Shown: piece by piece, positions 17,198-25,227 of the stretch
Position numbering within the stretch: the stretch's first letter is position 1
How the letters are laid out: each line of letters starts with the position of its first letter
Source: Limnohabitans sp. Rim8
GTDB lineage: Bacteria > Pseudomonadota > Gammaproteobacteria > Burkholderiales > Burkholderiaceae_C
NCBI GenBank assembly: GCA_945897465.1
Contig: CAMDFK010000001.1
Location: 124,001 to 188,000, forward strand
Reading direction: 5' to 3'
DNA: 64,000 bases
Program-made: the position numbers and the translations under genes
Notes under the pieces: model-generated
Told to the model about the DNA's origin: nothing
Databases searched by the model: none
What the model saw: only the letters and a program-made list of their open reading frames with translations

Positions 17198-18424
17198 TCA
17201 GTACCGGTGGCCCGTCAGGAAAAGCGCCAAGCGCATCAGGCCAAATGCCAACCGGTCGCGCCAACGCTGATGCCAATGCCTTTGGCTGAGCGTGGCGGAA
17301 ATTCGGGTACTTTGCGCATCGATCACCTGGTTCAAACGCTGGTGCAGTTGCTGCGCAAACAAGCGGTCGGCCACCACCACATTGGCCTCTCGGGCCAGCA
17401 ACAAACTCAGCGGATCCAGGTTGGACGAGCCCACTGTGGCCCAGGGGCGCTCATGGTCGGGGTCCACCACGGCCACTTTGGCGTGCAAAAAACTCGCGTT
17501 GTATTCGTAAATTTCCACCCCAGCGGCCATCAAGGTGCCATAGACCGGGCGAGCCGCATGGTATTGCATGAAGTATTCATAACGCCCTTGCAACAACAAG
17601 CGCACACGCACCCCCCGCCGTGCAGCATGCACCAAGGCCTGACGCAGCCTGCGACCTGGCAAAAAATAGGCGTTGGCAATCAACACTTGATGCCGGGCCA
17701 GTCCAATGGCCTTGAGGTAAGCGCGTTCGATTTGACTGCGGTGCAACACGTTGTCGCGCAGCAGCAAAGCGGCCCGACTCGGCGGTGCGGAGCCATTGGG
17801 CAAGGGCAGTGACTGCTTCCAAGCCACGGGCAGTCCCGCGGATTGGAAAGACCGCAGCGACTGCGCAAGTTTGCGTTCACGCGCGTGCTGTGCGCCCTGC
17901 AAGCGCCACCATAGCTGGGTCATGCTGTTTTGAATGTGGCCCACCAGCTCGCCTTGCGCAACAACGGCAAAGTCCAACCGGGGCTGGGCCAAGTGGCCGT
18001 GGTGCGGATCGTACCAGTCGTCCAAAATGTTGATGCCGCCACAAAAGGCGGTATGTCCATCCACCACACACAGTTTGCGGTGCAAGCGCCGCCAACGGCT
18101 GGGAATGAGCAAACCCAGAGTGCCCAATGGCGCATACACCCGCCAATCGACCCCCGCTTGGGCAAAGCGCATGCGCCAGACCTCCGGCAGCTGGGGGGTG
18201 CCTACGCCGTCAACCACCAACCACACACGCACCCCGCGCAAAGCCGCCCGCTCCAGCGCCGCGGCCACCGTGGCGGCAGCGCCATGCACATCAAAAATAT
18301 AGGTCTCAAGTAACACATGCGAGTGGGCCTGGTCCAGTGCCGCCACCAGTGTTTCAAAGTATTGCTGCCCCCCCTCAATGAGGCGGATTTGATGGCCGTC
18401 ACGCAGCGCCGGGTTGTGCCGCAT
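17198..18424 (-). CDS. clsB: Cardiolipin synthase B-type phospholipase D family protein
   Basis: 408-residue enzyme with two phospholipase-D HKD motifs: HRKLCVVDG (H115, K117, D122) and HAKVAVVD (H314, K316, D321), followed by GSSNLDPLS. This is the pattern of ClsB, which forms cardiolipin from phosphatidylglycerol and another phospholipid at the inner membrane; no N-terminal membrane anchors are seen, unlike ClsA. ATG 18424 is preferred to an upstream TTG because it lies just beyond the stop of the EEP gene. The C-terminus is arginine-rich with a hydrophobic patch. Confidence 0.9.
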   Translation of the reverse strand: MRHNPALRDGHQIRLIEGGQQYFETLVAALDQAHSHVLLETYIFDVHGAAATVAAALERAALRGVRVWLVVDGVGTPQLPEVWRMRFAQAGVDWRVYAPLGTLGLLIPSRWRRLHRKLCVVDGHTAFCGGINILDDWYDPHHGHLAQPRLDFAVVAQGELVGHIQNSMTQLWWRLQGAQHARERKLAQSLRSFQSAGLPVAWKQSLPLPNGSAPPSRAALLLRDNVLHRSQIERAYLKAIGLARHQVLIANAYFLPGRRLRQALVHAARRGVRVRLLLQGRYEYFMQYHAARPVYGTLMAAGVEIYEYNASFLHAKVAVVDPDHERPWATVGSSNLDPLSLLLAREANVVVADRLFAQQLHQRLNQVIDAQSTRISATLSQRHWHQRWRDRLAFGLMRLALFLTGHRY

Positions 18425-18426
18425 GC

Positions 18427-19182
18427 TCAGTCGTCCCAAGCAAATTCGGCCACCAGCGGCAAATGGTCAGACATGCGCTGCCAGATGCGGCCCGAGGGCA
18501 CCATGGCGTGCACGGGCGTGAGGCCTCGGGCGTACACATGGTCGAGCTGGTTCAAGGGCAAGCGCGAGGGGTAGGTGGGCGTGGGCTGCTCACGCCACTC
18601 CCGAAATCCAGCCTGCGCCATGCGCCTGCCCAAGCCTGTGCCCCAGTCATTGAAGTCACCCGCGACCAGCACCGGCTCTTGGGAGGGAATCTCTTGCGCA
18701 ATGTGGGCCAGCAGCAACGCAACTTGGCGCACGCGGCTGGCGGGCACCAGCCCCAGATGCACCACCAGCACATGCACCACACGGTCCACGACCTCAACAC
18801 GGGTGTGCAAAAAACCACGTTGCTCAAAGCGGTGGTCCGAGATGTCACGGTGCTGGTGCGAGAGCACCGGCCAGCGCGAGAGCATGGCGTTGCCGTGTTC
18901 ACCGTGGCGCGTGACAGCGTTGGTGCGGTAAATGGCCTCATAACCCTCAGGCGCCAAATACTCGGCTTGTGGCTGGCTCGGCCAGTGCCTGAAATAAGCC
19001 GCCTCCCGGCGGTGCTCACGCCGAACCTCTTGCAAGCAGACGATGTCGGCATCCAGCTGCTCCACCGCATGGCCCAGGTTGTGGATCTCTAGGCGCCGCG
19101 CCGGACCCAGCCCCTGCACACCTTTGTGGATGTTGTACGTGGCCACCCGAATGACCGGGTGTTCGTGGCGCTCGGGCTTCAT
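18427..19182 (-). CDS. Endonuclease/exonuclease/phosphatase-family protein
   Basis: 251-residue EEP-fold hydrolase. Catalytic signatures are ATYNIHKG near the N-terminus, CLQEV (the metal-binding glutamate), VAGDFNDW (Asp and Asn) and the final SDHLPLVAEF (Asp-His). Substrates of this family range from DNA to phospholipids and inositol phosphates. The ATG at 19182 overlaps the nudB stop as ATGA. Its place immediately before clsB suggests a membrane-lipid role, which is an inference; several Burkholderiales appear to share the pair, from memory. Confidence 0.88.
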   Translation of the reverse strand: MKPERHEHPVIRVATYNIHKGVQGLGPARRLEIHNLGHAVEQLDADIVCLQEVRREHRREAAYFRHWPSQPQAEYLAPEGYEAIYRTNAVTRHGEHGNAMLSRWPVLSHQHRDISDHRFEQRGFLHTRVEVVDRVVHVLVVHLGLVPASRVRQVALLLAHIAQEIPSQEPVLVAGDFNDWGTGLGRRMAQAGFREWREQPTPTYPSRLPLNQLDHVYARGLTPVHAMVPSGRIWQRMSDHLPLVAEFAWDD

Positions 19183-19664
19183 GGCGGGTTGGTCGTTACA
19201 AATCGCGGCAACATCAAAATGGCTTCCGCGTTGGACGGGGAAAAGCACTGGTCAGCGGCCGCTTGCCAGGGCAACCATTGCGCATCGGTGTGCTCGCGTG
19301 GGCTGAGCACCACGGGCATGCGTTGGGGCACACACAGTCCAAAAACACGCTCGGTGTTGCGGCTCACACCCGGCGCATAGCGCCAGCGCCAGGCGGGGTA
19401 AATGTCGTACACGTTTTCCAGTTGCCAGTCTTTCAAGCGGCAGCTCGGGTGCAGAGCGTCAATGCCGGTTTCTTCCTGTACTTCGCGGATGGCCGTCTCG
19501 AGCCAACTTTCTGCGGGGTGGTCTTTGCTGCCCGTGACCGATTGCCAAGTACCCCAGTCGGCACGGCGGATCAGCAAGACATCTTGCTCAGGTGTGTGAA
19601 TGACCACCAGCACCGACTCCGGAATTTTGAAAGTCGCAGGCAATGCGGTCAGCGGATGCGTCAT
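19179..19664 (-). CDS. nudB: Dihydroneopterin triphosphate diphosphatase
   Basis: 161-residue Nudix hydrolase. The Nudix box runs from the glycine in TGSKDHPAESWLETAIREVQ through EETGI, and the surrounding YDIYPAWRWRYAPGVSRNTE segment is typical of NudB, which removes pyrophosphate from dihydroneopterin triphosphate in folate synthesis. The ATG at 19664 is favoured over a TTG two codons upstream. First gene of the nudB-EEP-clsB string, with folE further downstream on the same strand. Confidence 0.9.
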   Translation of the reverse strand: MTHPLTALPATFKIPESVLVVIHTPEQDVLLIRRADWGTWQSVTGSKDHPAESWLETAIREVQEETGIDALHPSCRLKDWQLENVYDIYPAWRWRYAPGVSRNTERVFGLCVPQRMPVVLSPREHTDAQWLPWQAAADQCFSPSNAEAILMLPRFVTTNPP

Positions 19665-19833
19665 GAACAAGGAGGACTTTCAATTAAAAATCGGATTTAT
19701 TTCATTGTAGTCAGCACCCTGGCCAGAGCCTTGGGATGGATGAAGTCCTCCAGCGTCAGCCACAATGGGCCAGCCCGTCGGAACTCATGCGGGGGTTTTC
19801 GACTCGTTCGAGCCTGCTGATAGCATGCAGGCC

Positions 19834-20481
19834 ATGTTGAAACAGACCTTTGCCCCTCATCAAAAAACCACCCACGCGGTGCTGAACGTTAACGGTCTGA
19901 GCGGTGGTCCAGGCAATCTGCCGCTTTTCCGTGATCTTGCTTTTCAGTTGCCCGCAGGAGTTTCCGCCTTGCTGGGTGATGAGGGCGTTGGCAAGACCAG
20001 CTTGATGCGCTTGCTCAGCGGTGATTTGATCGCTACGGCTGGTCAACTGCGCTTGGCATTGGAAGCTTCGCCCTTGCGCTTGCCCCAGCCGTGGGCGGTT
20101 TTCTGGGTCGACCTGCGCTTACCGCTGCACGACAACGATACACCCTTGCAATGTTGGGCGCGGTTTCGCGCATCTTTACCTGCTTGGTCCGATGAAACGC
20201 AAAATGGGCTGATCAATGCTTTGCAGTTGACCCCGCATCTGGACAAAAGGTTGAGCATGCTGTCAACGGGGAGCCGACGCAAAGTCGGCTTGGTGGCAGC
20301 ACTGGCCAGCGGGGCCAAGGTCATTTTGCTGGACCAACCTTTTGTCTCGCTGGACCACGCTTGCGTTCGCAGCCTTCAGGCTTTTTTGGCGCAGCAGGGA
20401 CAAAATACCGTGTGTGCTTGGCTGATCGCCGACTATGAGAAGCCCGAGTATCTGCCGCTCGTCTCCATCCTCCAGCTATGA
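19834..20481 (+). CDS. Orphan, degenerate ABC-type ATPase
   Basis: 215 residues with an ABC ATPase core: Walker A GDEGVGKTS (48-56, K54), a signature-like LSTGSRRKVGL (143-153) in place of LSGGQ, and Walker B VILLDQP (163-169). The catalytic glutamate after D167 is replaced by Q168, there is no H-loop histidine (the segment reads AWLIADYE near 196-202), and no clear Q-loop. It should bind ATP, but hydrolysis looks impaired. No permease gene is adjacent. ATG 19825 is an alternative start. It resembles the shape of CcmA-like subunits, but no ccm gene is present. Function unknown. Confidence 0.7.
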   Translation: MLKQTFAPHQKTTHAVLNVNGLSGGPGNLPLFRDLAFQLPAGVSALLGDEGVGKTSLMRLLSGDLIATAGQLRLALEASPLRLPQPWAVFWVDLRLPLHDNDTPLQCWARFRASLPAWSDETQNGLINALQLTPHLDKRLSMLSTGSRRKVGLVAALASGAKVILLDQPFVSLDHACVRSLQAFLAQQGQNTVCAWLIADYEKPEYLPLVSILQL

Positions 20482-20702
20482 GGCCGGGTGACAACCCAGT
20501 GGACCCTGTTTGCATGGCGTTCAAGAAAACCTTCGTCGTACCGATGATTCATTTCGGCAAGGTCTGATTCTGCTGTCTGGCGACGCTTGGTGCTTGGCAA
20601 GTGGGGTTCGACTTGAGGGTGAGCAACAACCTGGCTGTCAGCCTGAACGCTTCTGCGGCCGCGATGAGCCGTCGTCCCAGCCGCCTCGAAACTCCTGTGA
20701 TC

Positions 20703-21200
20703 ATGAGCAACTTGCATTTTGACCGACAGCCCCTTGCAGCTCTTGGACTGTGCTTGCTGGTGTGGGCGCACACTGCAGCTCATGGTCAGCCTGCGGTGAC
20801 AGCCAAGCCCTCAACCAGCTTGGCTACAAACCCCTGCCTCATGCTGGCGGCGCAGCGCCATGGCGTGAACCCGCACATTCTGAGAGCCATTTTGCAAGTT
20901 GAGTCGGGCATGCGACCCCATGTGGTCAATCGAAACCGCAATGGCACCATCGATGTGGGCATGGCCCAAATCAATTCGATCCACTTTGTGGAACTGGCGC
21001 AATGGGGCATCACCCCCACCAAGCTGTTGGACCCCTGCGTGGCCACGCATGTGGCGGCATGGCACCTCAAGCGTGTCATGCTGCGCCATGGCAACACTTG
21101 GTTTGGCGTGGCAGCCTACCACTCGACCACCCCCGTCCACAACCAGCGCTATCAGGTTTTGCTGCGACAAGAGTTGGTGCGTGCAGGCGTTTGGCGCTGA
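20703..21200 (+). CDS. Small lytic transglycosylase (IpgF/VirB1-like)
   Basis: 165-residue periplasmic peptidoglycan lyase with a signal peptide (about residues 1-28). The SLT domain has the catalytic glutamate E67 in LQVESG, then NRNRNGTIDVGMAQINS, LLDPCVATHVAAWHLKR and FGVAAYHS. The paired cysteines and compact length match transglycosylases that accompany type III/IV secretion and conjugation machines, but no such machinery is in this window. ATG 20703 is chosen because it begins a good signal peptide; the open frame upstream is not. Confidence 0.87.
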   Translation: MSNLHFDRQPLAALGLCLLVWAHTAAHGQPAVTAKPSTSLATNPCLMLAAQRHGVNPHILRAILQVESGMRPHVVNRNRNGTIDVGMAQINSIHFVELAQWGITPTKLLDPCVATHVAAWHLKRVMLRHGNTWFGVAAYHSTTPVHNQRYQVLLRQELVRAGVWR

Positions 21201-21480
21201 AGCTGGGCTTTCGGGCTGTTTCACGCGTGACTGAGCTCTGTACTCTGGGCCTCGTGTTGGTAAATTGCACAATAGGGCTCTTAAAAACAAGGTCAATCTC
21301 TCAACATTGACGATATTTACTGCCGATTTGTTGCCATGCCCCATAATCTGTTGGCGGACGTGATTGAACGTCGCATTTGAGGTGATCGGTCAGTTTCGCG
21401 CGCTACGGCGGCACTTTTCAGGTTTGTTGTGCTTTCGGGACCCCATCGCTTTTGTTTTCATGTGTTTTTCAGGAGTCCCC
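21201..21480 (+). other. 280-base intergenic region / leader of the RNA-binding protein gene
   Basis: No convincing gene. It contains an inverted repeat GTCAAT (21292-21297) and ATTGAC (21306-21311) and an AT-rich stretch near 21310-21350 that could be the promoter. A long structured leader would suit a cold-shock-type RNA-binding gene, but this is not proven. Confidence 0.35.
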
Positions 21481-21915
21481 ATGGGCAATAAACTTTATGT
21501 CGGCAATTTGCCGTACACCGTTCGCGACGAAGACCTGCAACAGGCATTCGGCGAATTCGGCAACATCACCAGCGCCAAAGTCATGATGGAGCGCGACACA
21601 GGTCGTTCCAAAGGCTTCGGTTTTGTGGAAATGGGCAGCGATGCCGAAGCCCAAGCCGCGATCAACGGCATGAACGGCCAATCCTTGGGTGGTCGCAGCA
21701 TCACTGTGAACGAAGCCCGTCCGATGGAGGCACGTCCTCCCCGTACTGGCGGCTTCGGCGGTGGTGGTGGCTACGGCGGTGGCGGTGACCGCTCCGGCGG
21801 TGGCGGCTACGGCGGTGGCGGCGGTCGCTCCGGAGGCGGCGGCTACGGCGGTGGCGGCGATCGCTCCGGCGGTGGCGGCTACGGCGGTGGTGGCGGCGGC
21901 CGCGGCGGCTACTAA
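21481..21915 (+). CDS. Glycine-rich RRM RNA-binding protein
   Basis: 144-residue protein: one RNA-recognition motif (residues 3-80) with RNP2 KLYVGNL and RNP1 SKGFGFVEM, followed by a glycine-rich tail (90-144). The tail is a 12-residue repeat of the form GGGGYGGGG(D/G)RS present about four times. Bacterial and cyanobacterial proteins of this kind bind RNA and are often cold-induced; the target RNAs are unknown. AGGAG at 21471-21475 sets the start at 21481. An in-frame extension to 21364 is not supported. A UUCG-loop terminator follows. Confidence 0.93.
   Translation: MGNKLYVGNLPYTVRDEDLQQAFGEFGNITSAKVMMERDTGRSKGFGFVEMGSDAEAQAAINGMNGQSLGGRSITVNEARPMEARPPRTGGFGGGGGYGGGGDRSGGGGYGGGGGRSGGGGYGGGGDRSGGGGYGGGGGGRGGY
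21760..21900 (+). repeat. 36-base tandem repeat inside the RNA-binding protein gene
   Basis: Three full copies (21760-21795, 21796-21831, 21832-21867) and a fourth partial copy encode the 12-residue glycine-rich unit. Copies differ at only a few bases, mainly at the D/G codon and third positions, so copy number could change by slippage or recombination. Confidence 0.85.
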
Positions 21916-21988
21916 GCCCTGCAAACCCCACCAACGGCATTGACGCCGTTGCAAAATTTCTTGGCTCTCACGGCCGAGGCCAGACATC

Positions 21989-22023
21989 AAAGGCTTCAAG
22001 ACTTCGGTTTTGAGGCCTTTTTT
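21989..22023 (+). terminator. Terminator of the RNA-binding protein gene
   Basis: A 14-base arm beginning AAAGGC pairs with an arm ending GGCCTTT around a TTCG loop, with two G-U pairs, followed by TTTT. A weaker hairpin, CAACGGC/GCCGTTG, lies about 40 bases earlier. Confidence 0.75.
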
Positions 22024-22043
22024 GTGGGCGTCTCAACAACAGC

Positions 22044-22065
22044 AACGCCACCCGAAGGTGGCGTT
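22044..22065 (-). terminator. Stable UUCG hairpin downstream of aspS
   Basis: On the minus strand AACGCCACC-TTCG-GGTGGCGTT is a perfect 9-bp stem with a UUCG loop, 24 bases after the aspS stop. The T-run after it is poor (GCTGTTGTTG), so it may stabilise the 3' end rather than terminate strongly. Confidence 0.5.
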
Positions 22066-22088
22066 ATCAGGGAAGCGCTCAGTGAAAC

Positions 22089-23903
22089 TTAAGCCGATTT
22101 GACCGCATCCACATTGCGCAAGCGGATGTGCAGTTCGCGCAATTGCTTCTCGTCCACTGGGCTGGGGGCTTGCGTCAGCAAACACTGAGCACGTTGGGTC
22201 TTGGGGAAGGCGATCACGTCGCGGATGGATTCGGCGCCGGTCATCAAGGTGACGATGCGGTCCAAACCGAAGGCCAAGCCGCCGTGCGGAGGCGCACCGT
22301 ATTGCAAGGCGTCGAGCAAGAAGCCGAACTTGAGCTGGGCTTCTTCAGGCGTGATCTTGAGCGCGTCAAAGACTTTTTGCTGCACGTCGGCGCGGTGGAT
22401 ACGCACCGAGCCGCCGCCCATTTCCCAACCGTTCAGCACCATGTCATAGCCTTTGGAGATGCACTTCTCGGGAGCGGTGACCATCCAATCTTCGTGGCCA
22501 TCTTTGGGCGCGGTGAAGGGGTGGTGCACGGCGGTGTAGCGCTGGCTCTCGTCGTCGTATTCGAACATAGGGAAGTCGACCACCCACATCGGCGCCCAAC
22601 GGTCTTCGAACAAACCGTTCTTCTTGCCGAACTCACTGTGGCCAATCTTGATGCGCAAAGCACCGATGGCGTCGTTGACAATCTTGGCCTTGTCGGCACC
22701 GAAGAAAATCAGATCGCCGTTTTGGGCACCCGAGCGCTCCAGAACCGCATTCAATGCTACGTCGTGGATGTTCTTGACAATGGGCGACTGCAAACCGTCA
22801 CGGCCTTTGGACAGGTCGTTGACGCGGATGTAGGCCAGGCCCTTGGCGCCGTAGATCTTGACGAACTCGGTGTACGCGTCGATCTCGCCACGGCTGATGC
22901 CACCGCCTTCGACCGAGCCACCTGGCACGCGCAGGGCCACCACGCGACCGCCCTTCATGTTGGCCGCACCCGAGAACACTTTGAAGTCCACATCGCCCAT
23001 GACGTCGGTGACTTCGGTGAACTGCAGTTTCACACGCAGGTCGGGCTTGTCGGAGCCGTAGGTGTGCATGGCGTCCTGGTAGGTCATGACCGGGAACTCG
23101 CCAAGGTCTACACCGATGGTTTTGGTGAACACGCGCTTGATCATGCCCTGGAACATGTCGCGGATTTCTTCTTCGGTCAGGAAGGAGGTTTCGATATCGA
23201 TCTGGGTAAATTCGGGCTGACGGTCGGCCCGCAAGTCTTCGTCGCGGAAGCACTTGGTGATCTGGTAATAACGGTCGTAGCCTGCCACCATCAAGAGCTG
23301 TTTGAACAACTGGGGCGACTGGGGCAGCGCGAAGAACTGGCCGTCGTGCACGCGGCTGGGTACCAGGTAGTCGCGGGCGCCTTCGGGCGTGCTCTTGGTG
23401 AGCATGGGGGTCTCGATGTCCACAAATCCATTTTCATCGAGGTACTTGCGCACTTCCATGGCCACCTTATAGCGCAGCATCAGGTTGTTTTGCATGTACG
23501 GACGGCGCAAGTCCAGCACGCGGTGGGTCAGGCGCGTGGTCTCAGACAGGTTGTCTTCGTCGATCTGGAAGGGTGGCGTGACCGATTCGTTCAAAACGAT
23601 CAGCTCGTGGCACAGCACCTCGATCTTGCCGCTTTTGAGGCCTTCATTGCTGGTGCCATCAGGACGCGCACGCACGATGCCTTTGATCTGCACACAGTAT
23701 TCGTTGCGCACGTCTTCAGCCACTTTGAACATGTCGGGGCGGTCAGGGTCGCACACCACCTGCACATAGCCTTCGCGGTCGCGCAGGTCAATGAAGATCA
23801 CGCCGCCATGGTCACGGCGACGGTTCACCCAGCCACACAGGCTCACGGTCTGGCCGATCAGGGTTTCGGTCACCAGACCGCAATAGTGGGAACGCATGGA
23901 CAT
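22089..23903 (-). CDS. aspS: Aspartyl-tRNA synthetase
   Basis: 604-residue class II synthetase charging tRNA-Asp. The N-terminal OB-fold anticodon domain carries [20 protein letters not shown]; the catalytic core includes [16 protein letters not shown] (motif 2 region: [19 protein letters not shown]) and motif 3 in [11 protein letters not shown]; the bacterial GAD insertion lies between (about 290-420). The start is 23903 or, two codons later, 23897. It is last in the string fmdB-DUF502-aspS. Confidence 0.98.
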   Translation of the reverse strand: MSMRSHYCGLVTETLIGQTVSLCGWVNRRRDHGGVIFIDLRDREGYVQVVCDPDRPDMFKVAEDVRNEYCVQIKGIVRARPDGTSNEGLKSGKIEVLCHELIVLNESVTPPFQIDEDNLSETTRLTHRVLDLRRPYMQNNLMLRYKVAMEVRKYLDENGFVDIETPMLTKSTPEGARDYLVPSRVHDGQFFALPQSPQLFKQLLMVAGYDRYYQITKCFRDEDLRADRQPEFTQIDIETSFLTEEEIRDMFQGMIKRVFTKTIGVDLGEFPVMTYQDAMHTYGSDKPDLRVKLQFTEVTDVMGDVDFKVFSGAANMKGGRVVALRVPGGSVEGGGISRGEIDAYTEFVKIYGAKGLAYIRVNDLSKGRDGLQSPIVKNIHDVALNAVLERSGAQNGDLIFFGADKAKIVNDAIGALRIKIGHSEFGKKNGLFEDRWAPMWVVDFPMFEYDDESQRYTAVHHPFTAPKDGHEDWMVTAPEKCISKGYDMVLNGWEMGGGSVRIHRADVQQKVFDALKITPEEAQLKFGFLLDALQYGAPPHGGLAFGLDRIVTLMTGAESIRDVIAFPKTQRAQCLLTQAPSPVDEKQLRELHIRLRNVDAVKSA

Positions 23904-23949
23904 CTTGTGGGACTTTCTGGATTCGCAGGAACAGGATTCTGAAAAAGTG

Positions 23950-24615
23950 TCAGCTCAGCTGAGGCTGGACTGCCGAGGGCTTGGGGACAGGCGTACCAGG
24001 CACCATCACACCCATGGAGATGATGTATTTGAGCGCGTCATCCACGCTCATCTCAAGTTCCACCACATCGGCTTTGGGCATCATCAGAAAAAAGCCCGAG
24101 GTGGGGTTGGGGGTGGTGGGCACGTAAACACTGACCATGGGCTGGTCCAGATGCTTGGCCACCTCACCGCCTGGTGTGCCGGTCAAAAAAGCAACGGTCC
24201 AGGAACCTTGACGGGGGTATTGAACGAGCAATGCCTTCGAGAAAGCATGGCCACTGCCCGAAAACAGGGTGTCGGCCACTTGCTTGACGCTGGTGTAGAT
24301 GCTGCGCACCACGGGGATGCGGTTCATCAGGCCATGCCATTTGCGCAGCCACCATTGGCCAAACATATTGGCCACAAACACGCCCGTTCCAAAAATGAAC
24401 AAGGCGACAATGGCGACGCCCAAGCCAGGAACGCTTCGCAAATATTCGGCGCTGGCGTGAATGCCAGGAAGCAAGGTGTCGGCCGCATGCAAAACGGCCA
24501 AAAAGATGGCGTCCAGCATGCCCACCAGCCACAGGATCACCCACACCGTGACGCCCATGGGCAGCCACACCAGCAAGCCGGTGATGAAGTACTGTTTGAA
24601 GCTGCGTTTTTTCAT
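23950..24615 (-). CDS. DUF502 membrane protein
   Basis: 221-residue protein with two N-terminal membrane segments (about 10-35 and 60-85; [16 protein letters not shown] and [22 protein letters not shown]), then a soluble domain with [13 protein letters not shown] and [18 protein letters not shown]. This is the DUF502 pattern; function is unknown, with trafficking roles proposed only for distant plant relatives. ATG 24615 begins [10 protein letters not shown]. It lies between fmdB and aspS, a common beta-proteobacterial order. Confidence 0.88.
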   Translation of the reverse strand: MKKRSFKQYFITGLLVWLPMGVTVWVILWLVGMLDAIFLAVLHAADTLLPGIHASAEYLRSVPGLGVAIVALFIFGTGVFVANMFGQWWLRKWHGLMNRIPVVRSIYTSVKQVADTLFSGSGHAFSKALLVQYPRQGSWTVAFLTGTPGGEVAKHLDQPMVSVYVPTTPNPTSGFFLMMPKADVVELEMSVDDALKYIISMGVMVPGTPVPKPSAVQPQLS

Positions 24616-24658
24616 AGGGTGGGGCAATCGGTGTGGGAGGGTCAAGGCTCAAAAAAGC

Positions 24659-24982
24659 TCAGTGGCAAGCACAAGATGCCGCGCAGGCCCCGGCACTCGC
24701 CGTGGCAGCAGGGGCTGAGGTAACACTGGCCGGGGCCGATGCGGGTGAGGCCACGGCATCGGCTGCGGTGCCCGCTGCGGCAGGCACTGCGGGTGCTCCG
24801 CCACCCTTGAAGTCGGTGGCATACCAACCTGTGCCCTTGAGTTGGAAACCCGGTGCAGTCAGCTGTTTGTTGAATTTGGGGGACCTGCAAGCAGGGCAAT
24901 CGGTCAGAGGCGCGTCGCTCATTTTTTGCAGAACATCCTTGGCATGGCCGCAGGCGTCGCATTTGTAGGCGTAAATGGGCAT
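24659..24982 (-). CDS. FmdB-family zinc-ribbon protein
   Basis: 107 residues. The N-terminal MPIYAYKCDACGHAKDVLQ plus CPACRSP forms the four-cysteine zinc ribbon of the FmdB family, and GTGWYATDFKGG is the conserved end of that domain. The rest is an alanine/proline-rich linker ending in a second cysteine cluster, CAASCACH, which is a possible extra metal site. Family function is unclear (named as a putative regulator). First gene of the fmdB-DUF502-aspS string; divergent from potF with 245 bases between. Confidence 0.88.
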   Translation of the reverse strand: MPIYAYKCDACGHAKDVLQKMSDAPLTDCPACRSPKFNKQLTAPGFQLKGTGWYATDFKGGGAPAVPAAAGTAADAVASPASAPASVTSAPAATASAGACAASCACH

Positions 24983-25227
24983 GAAAAGGTTCCTGAAGGA
25001 AAAAATACCAACCTGTGATTCTAATTCGAACGCCCCGCCTCCCTATGCCTTCGATTTAAACACTTCCCCCCCGCCACGGGCCCTGGGTAAATCCTGGACA
25101 AAACCTGGCCAAACCCGCCTATGAAACCCAATAGAACCAGCACCGATTGCTTCTTATACAATCGCGCGAAGGTGACCTTTGCGTTGCCCTCTTCAAGCCA
25201 CCCCCAGCCATTATTGGAGCCCTCACG

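Noticed and set aside
19834-20481. Annotation of the ABC ATPase as CcmA of cytochrome c maturation
   Set aside because: No ccmB, ccmC or other ccm gene is adjacent, and the catalytic motifs are altered, so only a general ABC label is justified.
20482-20702. Small open frames between the ABC ATPase and the transglycosylase
   Set aside because: Frames on both strands overlap each other, lack ribosome sites and show no domain or signal sequence; the gap looks non-coding.
21760-21900. Regular direct repeats suggestive of a CRISPR or satellite array
   Set aside because: The 36-base units are contiguous, without unique spacers, and are translated in frame as the glycine-rich tail of the RNA-binding protein.
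22128-23942. 604-codon open frame on the plus strand opposite aspS
   Set aside because: It mirrors aspS codons, is rich in His/Gln/Val typical of antisense frames in GC-rich genes, and shows no domain. aspS on the minus strand is unambiguous.
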